The notes: generated by a model from the sequence alone, not told the origin. Positions 1-6,220 are shown, numbered from the stretch's first letter. The stretch is DNA of 6,857 bases from Planctomycetales bacterium (GCA_027435495.1 DAHZZC010000749.1:1-6857), one strand, 5' to 3'. A program made the numbers and translations.

Positions 1-2
1 CA

Positions 3-159
3 CTACGCCCCAGCCCCACTGACCACTGACCACTGACCACTGACCACTACGCCCCACTGACCCCTGACCACTGACCACTGACCACTACGCCCCACTGACC
101 ACTACGCCCCACTGACCCCTGACCACTGACCACTGCGCCCCACTGACCACTACGCTCCA
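3..159. repeat. Compound 7-mer/10-mer minisatellite
   Basis: The stretch is built almost wholly from two units. The heptamer CTGACCA (or CTGACCC) occurs 13 times, starting at 19, 26, 33, 40, 57, 64, 71, 78, 95, 112, 119, 126 and 143; the copies at 57 and 112 end in CCC. The decamer CTACGCCCCA occurs six times, starting at 3, 47, 85, 102, 133 and 150; the copy at 133 reads CTGCGCCCCA and the one at 150 CTACGCTCCA. The only other piece is GCCCCA at 13-18. A larger pattern of decamer, then CTGACCC, then several CTGACCA is seen at 47-84 and again at 102-132. The array probably continues left of the window. It stops 17 bases before the ribosome binding site of the zinc-ribbon gene. On the minus strand the heptamer reads as a WSVVSGQ-like peptide; I take that as a by-product, not a gene. 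Heptamer arrays of similar sequence (STRR-type) are known in cyanobacteria; kinship is not implied. Confidence 0.93.
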
Positions 160-183
160 ACCCCCAACCCCTGAACAGGAAAA

Positions 184-753
184 ATGTCCCAGGTCACCTG
201 CCGCTGCGGCGAGACGATCGTTGTGGATTCGAGTGAAGGCCCCGATCGGGTGGATTGCCCGAAGTGTGGGGCCCGGATCCGGCTGCGCCGGAAGGTGGAT
301 GCCGGAACGGCTGAGAACACGGGCGATGGCTACGTCCGGTTTCCCTGTCCGTGCGGGCGTCGGTTGAAGGTGCGGGCGTCGGGTGGTCAGAAGGCGGGGA
401 AGTGCCCCGATTGCGGTCGGATGGTCCCCGTGCCAGGGACGTCGGCCGTCGGGGGCGGTCGGGTCGATTTCGACTCGAGGACCGCCGAACTCGACCCGGC
501 GGACGTAGCGAGGCTCCGCGAGTGGACCGAGCGGCACACCGGCCGGTCGCTCGAGTCTGCCAACGGGCCCGACGCGACTCCGATGGGCGTCCCCCAGATC
601 CGGGTCGGTCCATCGGGCCCTGGCGAGAACGCGCCCAGGCCGTCGATGGTCTCGTTCGAGGCGGGCCTGCGGGTTTGCCCCCGGTGCGGCAAGCCGGTTC
701 ACATCAACGCGACTACCTGCCGCGAGTGCGGGACCGCTGTCCCGCGGCGGTGA
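184..753 (+). CDS. Triple zinc-ribbon protein
   Basis: This 189-residue protein, probably cytoplasmic, has three predicted zinc ribbons and no catalytic motif. Ribbon 1 uses C6/C8 and C25/C28, ribbon 2 uses C55/C57 and C74/C77, and ribbon 3 uses C165/C168 and C179/C182. Ribbons 1 and 2 share the layout CxCG-(16)-CPxCG and look like an internal duplication. Ribbon 3 has the classic CxxC-(10)-CxxC spacing and sits at the extreme C-terminus. Between them, residues 85-160 are low-complexity and rich in Gly, Pro and Ser, apart from a short predicted helix at 104-118. The ATG is preceded by AGGA at 177-180, only 3 bases away, which is closer than usual; no other start keeps the first ribbon. The repeat array leaves almost no room for a promoter directly upstream. 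Ribbon proteins of this kind are frequent in planctomycetes and usually unassigned; roles in nucleic-acid or protein binding are guesses. The next gene on this strand was probably once its operon partner. Confidence 0.85.
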   Translation: MSQVTCRCGETIVVDSSEGPDRVDCPKCGARIRLRRKVDAGTAENTGDGYVRFPCPCGRRLKVRASGGQKAGKCPDCGRMVPVPGTSAVGGGRVDFDSRTAELDPADVARLREWTERHTGRSLESANGPDATPMGVPQIRVGPSGPGENAPRPSMVSFEAGLRVCPRCGKPVHINATTCRECGTAVPRR

Positions 754-768
754 CGTGGTGCAACCATC

Positions 769-790
769 CTGACTCTACCGGATTGCAGGT
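769..790 (+). repeat. Left terminal inverted repeat of the IS
   Basis: These 22 bp begin CTGACTCTACCGG and are the exact reverse complement of 2130-2151. Inward of base 790 the two ends diverge. The last codons and the stop of the transposase gene are encoded within this repeat. Confidence 0.95.
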
Positions 791-2058
791 CCTGGGCTTC
801 TGAAGCCCATCAGTGAGGTCGATGCCATCAAGTTGTGGAGCCCGTGCTCATGGTACCGCTTGCCGTTGAGCCGATGCGCGGGGCTGTCGAAAGCCCGAGG
901 GACCTTACCCCGCGGCGCGTACGGCCGGAAGTTCGCCAGCAGCGCCCAGCCCCGTAGCCGCGACTCGGACGAGCCCTGATGGCCGTGCAGGCCCCGGCCC
1001 GCGTACATCAGCCGGCACAGTCGGTTCATCGGCCGGTCCACCGCGTTGCTCGTGCGATGGCAGCCCGGGTGGGCATACGCCACCGCGTAGGACTCCGTCC
1101 TGGCCCACAGCTTCGCCACCATCTCGCGCACCGGCGAGGTCAAGGTCTGGGTGGCACACCAGCGCTGAAGCCCCCCCATCAGGCGGCGGAACTCCTCGGC
1201 GGTGGCGGCGCGATAGACATCCCAGATCCGGCGGTGCAGGTCGTGGGCCTTGCGGCCGCGGTCGCGGACCTTGAGGAAACCGTGCAGGAAGCAGAGGATC
1301 ACCGCGACGGTCGGGAACAGCGCGGCGAAGGCGTTCCGGGTCGCCGCCCAGCCGTCGGTGTTGACCGTCTCGGGGGCGTACCCCGGGTCGACGTCGCGCG
1401 CCTCGGCGGCGAACACGCCGTAGGCCTCGCGGAGATGCGCGTCATCGGCGGCGGCCGTCAGCGCCACGCCCAGGAGGCAGCCGCCGCCGACGGTCGTGGC
1501 GACGTACCCCTTCTGCCCGGCCCAGTCGGCGTGATGCTCGTCCGCCGCCAGATGCTCGGGCAAGCGGGCCGGATCGCGGACGGTCGTCCCCACCAGGCGA
1601 CTGCGCCCCAGCCGCTCGACGACGCGATGCCAGTACATCTCGCTGTGGCCGAAGCCGATCTTCAGCAGCCACGCGGGGACGCCATGGGCCGCCAGGAGGA
1701 GCGGATAAGCCAATTCGTCGACGGTGCCGGTCATGTAGCCGGCGATGAAGCTGGGACGGAGCCAGTAGGAGACGCCCTGGGCCGTGACGATCTTCCGCAG
1801 TCTCAGGCCGGGGAGCTTGCGCGACGCGCGGCCGAAGCCGTGGAGGCGATAGCCCCGATCGAAGCCGGCGGGGAACAGCTCCGGGGCCGACCCGGCCCAT
1901 CCCGCGACGAGCGCCCGCAGGCGTTCGGGATCGTGCCAGGACTCGTCGTACTGCGATCGGGTCATGGGGATGACGATCTGCTTGGCGCCGCGCGGTGGTT
2001 GCGGCGAGGCCGGTTTTCGTTCACGATCCACTGGCCGGGTCTTCGGTCGGTCGTCCAT
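775..2058 (-). CDS. IS transposase, D-D-C(2)H type
   Basis: This 427-residue protein should catalyse cutting and strand transfer at the ends of the surrounding element. Residues 1-30 are basic and Pro-rich and probably disordered; the body then shows an RNase-H-fold pattern. Candidate catalytic residues are D173 (in AADEHHADW) and D235 (in NTDGWAATRNAF), followed by the C(2)H signature C256-x2-H259 (CFLHG), which in related families lies between the second and third acidic residues. The third position falls in TSNAVDRPMNRL, aligned with the 'TNN.lE' block of IS256-like enzymes, but here it is D341, not Glu. The segment after it (YAGRGLHGHQGSSESRLRGW, about 352-371) looks highly patterned and includes E365 as an alternative. 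The start is supported by AGGAG on the minus strand, about 11 bases upstream of the ATG. The frame is intact. A long overlapping plus-strand frame (979-2145) is regarded as a shadow. Transposase identity is confident because of the flanking inverted repeats; the family is not. Confidence 0.9.
   Translation of the reverse strand: MDDRPKTRPVDRERKPASPQPPRGAKQIVIPMTRSQYDESWHDPERLRALVAGWAGSAPELFPAGFDRGYRLHGFGRASRKLPGLRLRKIVTAQGVSYWLRPSFIAGYMTGTVDELAYPLLLAAHGVPAWLLKIGFGHSEMYWHRVVERLGRSRLVGTTVRDPARLPEHLAADEHHADWAGQKGYVATTVGGGCLLGVALTAAADDAHLREAYGVFAAEARDVDPGYAPETVNTDGWAATRNAFAALFPTVAVILCFLHGFLKVRDRGRKAHDLHRRIWDVYRAATAEEFRRLMGGLQRWCATQTLTSPVREMVAKLWARTESYAVAYAHPGCHRTSNAVDRPMNRLCRLMYAGRGLHGHQGSSESRLRGWALLANFRPYAPRGKVPRAFDSPAHRLNGKRYHEHGLHNLMASTSLMGFRSPGPAIR
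793..809. repeat. Subterminal palindrome inside the IS left end
   Basis: The sequence is tgggcttc-t-gaagccca: an 8-bp perfect inverted repeat around a single base, three bases inward of the left terminal repeat. It encodes the final residues of the transposase (MGFRSPG). It has no T-run on either side and no counterpart at the right end. It could be an end-specific protein site, an mRNA 3' hairpin for the transposase message, or chance. Confidence 0.6.
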
Positions 2059-2129
2059 CTTCGTCTCTTCTCCTGTGGTAAGAAGAAGAATGGCGAAGAA
2101 GCCGCCGGCCGGATACCCGGCACCTCAAT

Positions 2130-2151
2130 ACCTGCAATCCGGTAGAGTCAG
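2130..2151 (-). repeat. Right terminal inverted repeat of the IS
   Basis: These 22 bp end CCGGTAGAGTCAG and are the exact reverse complement of 769-790. About 70 bp separate it from the transposase start, so the transposase promoter is presumably in 2075-2151. The ribosome binding site of the downstream membrane-protein gene begins 8 bases beyond it. Confidence 0.95.
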
Positions 2152-2158
2152 ACATGAT

Positions 2159-2164
2159 GAGGAG
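2159..2164 (+). promoter_or_regulatory. Ribosome binding site of the membrane-protein gene
   Basis: GAGGAG lies 8 bases before the ATG at 2173, which is ideal spacing and fixes the start. It begins 8 bases beyond the last base of the IS, so the site survived the insertion while any promoter or leader lying further upstream was displaced by about 1.4 kb. Confidence 0.8.
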
Positions 2165-2172
2165 CGGCGATC

Positions 2173-2577
2173 ATGAACGAGGAGTCTTCTTCCGCCCGGA
2201 TACCACCGCCTCGCAACGGGGCGGCCACGGCCTCCCTGGTCATCTCCTTCCTTTTCCTCGTCCAATGCATCGCCTTTCTGGCGACGATCGTTGTGGGCCT
2301 GTCTTCCTGGGGCATTCGCACGATGCAGGGAAACCCGGATCATCCCCTCGCCGTCCTCTCCGACGCGGCCGTCGAGCTCAACATCCTGTTCTTCCCGCTC
2401 GACCTGATTGCCGGCGCAGTGGCCATCATGCTCGGCATCCGCGGTATCCTCGTCGCCCGACGGCTCGCGGGGAACCTCGGCCGTTCGGTGTCGATGATCG
2501 GGATCGGCTTCGGGCTACTCGTGCTGATTTTGCCTTTTGTGACGTTCTTCTGCTGGGCGAGCGCCTTCAGGCAATGA
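2173..2577 (+). CDS. Small three-helix membrane protein (DUF4190-like)
   Basis: This 134-residue protein has a short polar, Pro-containing N-terminus (1-17) and three hydrophobic segments at about 18-43, 69-90 and 107-130. The general pattern (NGAATASLVISF at the first helix, then AGAVAIMLGIRGILVARR, then a Gly-rich linker and a Ser/Gly start to the last helix) resembles the DUF4190 type of small inner-membrane proteins, in which a basic loop follows the Gly-rich helix. No catalytic residues stand out and the function is unknown. The start has a strong ribosome binding site. The IS lies immediately upstream. Before that insertion the gene would have followed the zinc-ribbon gene by roughly 35 bp, suggesting co-transcription; a current promoter would have to be in the IS end or beyond. 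An overlapping frame on the same strand (2154-2612) is rejected because it lacks hydrophobic structure. Confidence 0.82.
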   Translation: MNEESSSARIPPPRNGAATASLVISFLFLVQCIAFLATIVVGLSSWGIRTMQGNPDHPLAVLSDAAVELNILFFPLDLIAGAVAIMLGIRGILVARRLAGNLGRSVSMIGIGFGLLVLILPFVTFFCWASAFRQ

Positions 2578-2582
2578 TGAAT

Positions 2583-2635
2583 CGCGGGGTTCCTCGGCGA
2601 GGACGCGAATAAAGACCCCCCGCCTCGATTTTTTT
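2583..2635 (+). terminator. Possible intrinsic terminator
   Basis: Just after the membrane-protein stop, CGAGG (2598-2602) can pair with CCTCG (2623-2627), with two further pairs after a bulge, directly before an A and seven T residues (2629-2635). Alternatively, an outer GCGGGG/CCCCGC pairing (2584-2589 with 2618-2623) can enclose a small TCCTC/GAGGA hairpin (2591-2603). The T-run on the sense strand in such GC-rich DNA is the best evidence; the stems are modest. Confidence 0.45.
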
Positions 2636-2732
2636 GGCGACCCTGTCCGATCTGGATGGCTCCTGACAATACTCCTATGTGAGGCGAGATCGATGACTCG
2701 CCCGCTCGCGGTTTCACCCAGGAGTCTTATCG

Positions 2733-3782
2733 ATGTCTCGCTCTCAATCGTCGCGACGACGCTGCCAGCCTACTCTGGACGCCATGGAATCCCGCGCCCT
2801 GCTCTCCACGCTGGCCCTCCACGCACATCCCGATCATCGACACTCCTCGCCCCACGGGCCGAGCGCCACGATCATCGGCACCGCCTCGGCAGGCGGCGCT
2901 CAGTTCACCAACTTCGACACCCCAGGCGCCGGGACCATCGCCAACGCCGGGACCAACGCCAACGGGATCTCCAACTCCGGCTTCACCACCGGCTTCGCCA
3001 TCGACAACGCCGGTGCCTTCCACAATTTCCTGGTCAACCCGCTGAAGGCCCACTCGCTCGAATCGCTCAACATCGGCGGCTCGACAACCGCGAACGCCTT
3101 CGGTATCAGTCGGTCGGGTCTCGTGGTCGGCTCCGACGGCAACGGCCATGCCTTCGAACTCGCCCGCAAGCGATTGATGACCTTCGTTCCGTCTGGCGCC
3201 TCGGCGGCGACGGCGTTTGGGATCAACGACCGCGGGATGATCGTCGGTCAGGAGACCGTCGGCCAGACGATGCCGGGATTCGTCCAGGTCAACAAGAAGA
3301 CGTACGTGACGATCAACGCCCCCTCGGGTCCGAACACGGTCAACGCGCAGGGGATCAGCAACAAGGGCCAGGTCGTCGGGTTCTACGTGGGGACCGACGG
3401 CCAGGACCACGGGTTCATGGCGAGCCTCGGCAAGGTCGGCCGGAAGGGCGCGACGATCACCGGGACACCGATCGCCGACCCGAAGATCCCGACCGTCGCC
3501 GGCGAGTCGGGCGCCACCTTCGTTTTCTCGCAGATTCTGGGGATCAACGACAAGGGGATCGCCGTCGGGTACTACGGCGACTCGACCACCAGCCAGCACG
3601 GGTTCCTCTACAATACCCACACCGGGCAGTACACCTTCCTGGACGACCCGAGCGAGGCGTTCCACAACGGCGTCGAGGTCACGCAGATCACCGGGATCAA
3701 TAACGCCGGCGAGATCAGCGGGTTTTACTCCGACGCCCAGGGCGTCTTCCACGCCTTCGTGGCGACCACGTCGATCGCCTGA
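2733..3782 (+). CDS. HAF-repeat extracellular protein
   Basis: This 349-residue protein is probably exported to the cell surface or medium. The N-terminus is basic (SRRR), followed by MESRALLS (18-25), a variant of the planctomycete LEPR-x-LLS motif found at the start of many surface proteins there; no classical long hydrophobic signal peptide is visible. Residues 28-45 are His-rich. The remainder holds six copies of a HAF-type motif, G-I-[SN]-x-x-G-x-x-x-G, at about 78, 124, 163, 207, 269 and 320, spaced 39-63 residues. They alternate with HGF/HAF-type strands such as HGFLYNTHTGQYTFLDDP (289-306) and FHAFVATTS (339-347). HAF repeats are thought to form beta-propeller-like or beta-rich folds; no enzyme activity is known. 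The ATG has AGGAG at 2720-2724, 8 bases upstream. The gene looks monocistronic, between a possible terminator and a strong hairpin. I saw no convincing promoter in 2636-2719. Confidence 0.85.
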   Translation: MSRSQSSRRRCQPTLDAMESRALLSTLALHAHPDHRHSSPHGPSATIIGTASAGGAQFTNFDTPGAGTIANAGTNANGISNSGFTTGFAIDNAGAFHNFLVNPLKAHSLESLNIGGSTTANAFGISRSGLVVGSDGNGHAFELARKRLMTFVPSGASAATAFGINDRGMIVGQETVGQTMPGFVQVNKKTYVTINAPSGPNTVNAQGISNKGQVVGFYVGTDGQDHGFMASLGKVGRKGATITGTPIADPKIPTVAGESGATFVFSQILGINDKGIAVGYYGDSTTSQHGFLYNTHTGQYTFLDDPSEAFHNGVEVTQITGINNAGEISGFYSDAQGVFHAFVATTSIA

Positions 3783-3823
3783 TCTCCGTTTTCGTGATCG
3801 TGATCGCGATCGACGAGCGAACT

Positions 3824-3880
3824 GACCGCGCCTCGGATTCCCGGAGCGAGCCCCCCTCGCTCCGGAGCCGAGGCGCGGTC
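3824..3880. terminator. Strong 57-bp intergenic hairpin
   Basis: A 13-bp perfect stem (3824-3836 with 3868-3880) is followed by a small asymmetric internal loop (ATTC against AG), then a 10-bp perfect stem (3841-3850 with 3856-3865) closed by a five-C loop. All 23 pairs are Watson-Crick and mostly G-C. It begins about 40 bases after the HAF-protein stop, so termination or 3'-end protection of that message is the likeliest role. It lacks a T-run on either side (GCATTTGAAC follows on the plus strand), so it is not a textbook intrinsic terminator; a REP-like dispersed palindrome is the alternative. Confidence 0.65.
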
Positions 3881-3884
3881 GCAT

Positions 3885-3913
3885 TTGAACCGGGTGCCGG
3901 AGTGACCTACGGT
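3885..3913 (+). promoter_or_regulatory. Weak promoter candidate for the GT87 gene
   Basis: TTGAAC (3885-3890) and TACGGT (3908-3913) are separated by exactly 17 bases, in the only gap between the large hairpin and the glycosyltransferase start. The matches to the sigma-70 consensus are four and three of six. Position is a better argument than sequence here. Confidence 0.25.
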
Positions 3914-3968
3914 TGGATTGCGCGGGATCGTCCGCGCCCGGAAACCGTCCTCCCGCGTCGAGGTTCCC

Positions 3969-5279
3969 ATGCCGGAACTGGTCCTCCCCGGTTCGCCGAC
4001 CGCCTCGGTCACGCCGACGCCCTTCTCGCGGCTGCTCCACGCCGCCTGCCTGGCCCTTGGCGTGCTGGCCTGGTGCCGGCTCGGTCCAGCTTACGGGGAG
4101 ATCCTGAAGCCCGGACCCGAGGCCAGCCCCGACTTTTACCAGGACTGGGCCTCCGCCCGGAACTTTCGGATCGGAATGCCCGTCTACTCGCGGCACGAGT
4201 TCACGATGCCGATCCACCTCGGCCGCGAACAGCAGGACTGGGAACAGGATATCCAGTACAACGCCCATCCGCCGACCTCCGTTCTCCTCGCGATGCCATT
4301 CTCGTACCTGAATCTGCCCGAGGCCGTCCTCGCCTGGAACCTGCTCACGATCGCCGCACTGATCGGCGCGCTCGGGATCGTCGCGGCAAGCCTTCCCGAA
4401 CTTCGAACCCTTTTCCTGCCGGTCGCCGTCTTTCTGCCGTTCTGTCTTCCCATTTACGGGAATTTTCAGCAGGGGCAGTTAACGCTCGTATTGGTTCTGT
4501 TGACGACGGCTGCCTGGGCGCTCGAACGTTCGGAGCGGCCCATATTCGCGGGAATTTTGATCGGTGCGGCAGCCTCGGTGAAGCTCTTTCCGGCGTATCT
4601 GCTCGTCTACCTGGCCGCGCGTCGGCAATGGCGTGGCGTGCTGGCGGCGGGGCTGACGATGGCCTTGCTCGCGGCGGTCACGGCGGCCGTGCTCGGGATA
4701 TCCACGTATCGCGATTACGGGACGATTGTCCTGCCGAGCCTGGAGCGGTTCCGAAGCTACGCGTTCAACCATTCGTTCGCCGGATTCTGGCACAAACTGT
4801 TCGACCCGTCGAGCGAGCGGGGGTGGGTGGCGGCGGTCTGGCCCTCGCCGGTGCTGGCGAGGTGGGGGACGATCGTCTCGGACGTGATCATCACGGCGAT
4901 GGTCTCGGCGCATGCGTATCGCGCGAGAAGCCGAGACTCGGCGGATCTGGCGTTTGCGATGACGGCCACGGCGATGCTGCTGGTCTCGCCGATCACCTGG
5001 GATTACTCGCTCCCGATGCTGATCGTTCCGATCGCGGTGGCGGCCCGATCGGCGATGACCGCGCCCTGGCTCGGGGCGTCGTTGCTCCCGATCCTGATCG
5101 TCTTCGGGCTCCCGCAATCGACCCTTCTCGCCTGGGCCCTGGCCCATCGGACACCCGGCCCCGCAACCCCCGGATTCATCCTGGGAATGCCCTCGCTGGT
5201 CTTCTACGCGATGGCCGCCATGTTCGTCGCGCTGACCGTCCGGGCCGCAGGCGTAGTCAAGTCCGCGCCGTCCGCCTAG
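3969..5279 (+). CDS. GT87/DUF2029-type membrane glycosyltransferase
   Basis: This 436-residue polytopic inner-membrane protein fits the GT87 (DUF2029) family of GT-C enzymes, which use polyprenyl-phosphate sugars, typically mannose, to glycosylate lipids or polymers on the outer face of the membrane. Family-like landmarks in order: DFYQDWASARNF (55-66), whose acidic residues in the first outer loop are the probable catalytic site; YNAHPPTSVLLAMPF (97-111); GNFQQGQLTL (164-173); AAASVKLFPAYLL (201-213); NHSFAGFW (267-274); and SPITWDYSLPML (340-351). About ten hydrophobic segments lie around and between these. I chose the ATG at 3969 because GAGG (3960-3963) precedes it by 5 bases. A TTG at 3918 would add 17 basic residues, but its nearest GGAG is 15 bases away. 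The donor and acceptor cannot be read from the sequence. The next gene follows 56 bp later, possibly in the same transcript. Long frames overlapping it on both strands are shadows. Confidence 0.85.
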   Translation: MPELVLPGSPTASVTPTPFSRLLHAACLALGVLAWCRLGPAYGEILKPGPEASPDFYQDWASARNFRIGMPVYSRHEFTMPIHLGREQQDWEQDIQYNAHPPTSVLLAMPFSYLNLPEAVLAWNLLTIAALIGALGIVAASLPELRTLFLPVAVFLPFCLPIYGNFQQGQLTLVLVLLTTAAWALERSERPIFAGILIGAAASVKLFPAYLLVYLAARRQWRGVLAAGLTMALLAAVTAAVLGISTYRDYGTIVLPSLERFRSYAFNHSFAGFWHKLFDPSSERGWVAAVWPSPVLARWGTIVSDVIITAMVSAHAYRARSRDSADLAFAMTATAMLLVSPITWDYSLPMLIVPIAVAARSAMTAPWLGASLLPILIVFGLPQSTLLAWALAHRTPGPATPGFILGMPSLVFYAMAAMFVALTVRAAGVVKSAPSA

Positions 5280-5294
5280 AATGGTTCGATGATG

Positions 5295-5318
5295 CCAGAC
5301 CCCGGGGATGGGGTCCGG
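5295..5318. other. Small hairpin between glycosyltransferase and ccsA genes
   Basis: GACCCC (5298-5303) pairs with GGGGTC (5310-5315) around a six-base loop, with CC/GG extending it beyond one mismatch. It sits in the 56-bp gap between two genes and has no T-run. It may be a weak attenuator or processing site, or chance in GC-rich DNA. Confidence 0.3.
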
Positions 5319-5335
5319 CGGCGCGGGACCTCAGG

Positions 5336-6220
5336 ATGGGCTTCATCGACCGCCTCTCGGTCATCTGCTTCGCAGGGACCTACGGACTCGCACTCGCGGC
5401 CGAACTGGCCCGGTTCGTGGTCCGAGCCCCCGCGCGCTGGTACGCCGCGGCCGGACTGACTGCGCTCGCCTGGCTGGTCCAGACAGCCTATCTTGCCAAT
5501 CTTGCGATGAAGTCGCCGATGGCGCCGGTGGCGAGCGAGTTTGGCTCGATGATGCTTTTGTCATGGATTGTGGGGGTGGTGGGTCTTTACTGGATGCTTC
5601 GGTCGGCGCGAGGGGTCGCGGTTGGGATATTTGTGTTACCGATGGTGCTGGCGTTGGTGATGGGTGCGGGGTGGTTTGCGTCGCGTGATCCTGGCTGGAT
5701 GGAGGTAGGGGGTCGGGTGGCGTTCTGGGGTGCGGTGCATGGGATTTTTTTGCTGGGTGGAGCGGTCTTCACGAGTCTGGCGTTTTTCGCGGGGCTGATG
5801 TACCTGGCGCAGATGCGTCGGCTGAAGCGGAAGCGGCCGTCGCGGACAGGTCTGGCGTTGCCGAGCCTGGAGCAGTCGGAGCGGATCAATCAGGTGGCGA
5901 TCACGATCGCCTTTCCGCTGCTGACGTTTGGGCTGCTGATTGGGGTGATTTTGAGTCTTTCGGCGGCCGATGACGCGACGGCGCACGCGATTCGGTGGAC
6001 CGATCCGAAAGTCTTGAGCGCTCTGGGGATGTGGCTGGTCTTCGCTGGGGCGCTGCACGCGCGGTTTCGGCCCGATTGGAGGGGTCGCCGGATGATGATT
6101 CTGACGATCGTGGCTTTCGGGCTGCTGGTCTTCACCTGGGTTGGCGTGGTGGCGCTTCGGCTGCCGACGGCGCACGGCTCGATGACCTCGGCGGGCGCCG
6201 GGAGGGTGGCGACGCCGTGA
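5336..6220 (+). CDS. ccsA: HemX/CcsA-type cytochrome c assembly protein
   Basis: This 294-residue membrane protein of the CcmC/CcsA/HemX superfamily is concerned with haem transport to cytochrome c maturation or with control of HemA. Eight helices are predicted at roughly 4-25, 36-57, 68-88, 92-112, 128-158, 187-208, 226-242 and 253-275. Signature parts are H135 in VHGIFLLGG, FPLLTFGLLIG (193-203), and WTDPKVLSALGMWLVFAGALHAR (221-243), a shortened form of the W-rich 'WxWDPKE...WL...LHAR' haem-binding block, with H241 the conserved histidine. The usual double-Trp of full CcsA is reduced to a single W221, which favours a HemX-like subtype. The ATG at 5336 is chosen because the residues upstream in this frame lie in the preceding gene and are not hydrophobic; the ribosome binding site is poor (GGGAC at 5325-5329, or AGG touching the start). 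The stop overlaps the hemA start by 4 bases, implying translational coupling. From about 5500 the gene's third positions shift from C to G and T. Confidence 0.85.
   Translation: MGFIDRLSVICFAGTYGLALAAELARFVVRAPARWYAAAGLTALAWLVQTAYLANLAMKSPMAPVASEFGSMMLLSWIVGVVGLYWMLRSARGVAVGIFVLPMVLALVMGAGWFASRDPGWMEVGGRVAFWGAVHGIFLLGGAVFTSLAFFAGLMYLAQMRRLKRKRPSRTGLALPSLEQSERINQVAITIAFPLLTFGLLIGVILSLSAADDATAHAIRWTDPKVLSALGMWLVFAGALHARFRPDWRGRRMMILTIVAFGLLVFTWVGVVALRLPTAHGSMTSAGAGRVATP

Larger units (their letters stand above)
769..2151 (-). mobile_element. Complete insertion sequence, family unassigned
   Basis: A 1383-bp element is bounded by perfect 22-bp terminal inverted repeats and holds a single intact transposase gene on the minus strand. 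The transposase stop codon (TAG, complement of 775-777) lies inside the left repeat. The bases outside the repeats (ACCATC on the left, ACATGA on the right) show no convincing target-site duplication; only a 3-base CAT is shared, at 765-767 and 2153-2155. Perfect ends and an intact gene suggest a recent arrival or an active element. The transposase resembles the D...D...C(2)H group that includes IS256-like enzymes, but IS256 members normally make 8-9-bp duplications, so I leave the family open. The element sits between two same-strand genes without disrupting either. Confidence 0.92.

Noticed and set aside
1..159. Possible CRISPR array
   Set aside because: The repeat units are 7 and 10 bp and directly adjoin; there are no 25-40-bp repeats and no unique spacers.
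85..702. 205-residue minus-strand frame ending in WSVV-type repeats
   Set aside because: It is the reverse of the zinc-ribbon gene running into the heptamer array. Its repetitive C-terminus comes from the minisatellite.
760..768. Target-site duplication with 2152-2160
   Set aside because: The flanks share only CAT, at different offsets from the ends, which is not enough to call.
769..775. Similarity of the IS end (CTGACTC) to the CTGACCA heptamer
   Set aside because: The match is five bases in sequences of similar composition, and the array ends 600 bp away; probably chance.
979..2145. 388-residue plus-strand frame antisense to the transposase
   Set aside because: It is a codon-bias shadow in GC-rich DNA. 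The minus-strand frame has catalytic motifs, a ribosome binding site and correct placement between the inverted repeats.
2727..4268. 513-residue minus-strand frame
   Set aside because: It lies antisense to the HAF-repeat gene, the hairpin and the start of the glycosyltransferase; it is Arg/Gly/Asp-rich with no recognisable domain.
3794..5335. 5' two-thirds of an 808-residue open frame ending at 6220
   Set aside because: This stretch is an out-of-frame reading of the hairpin region and the glycosyltransferase gene. The real membrane protein in this frame starts at 5336.
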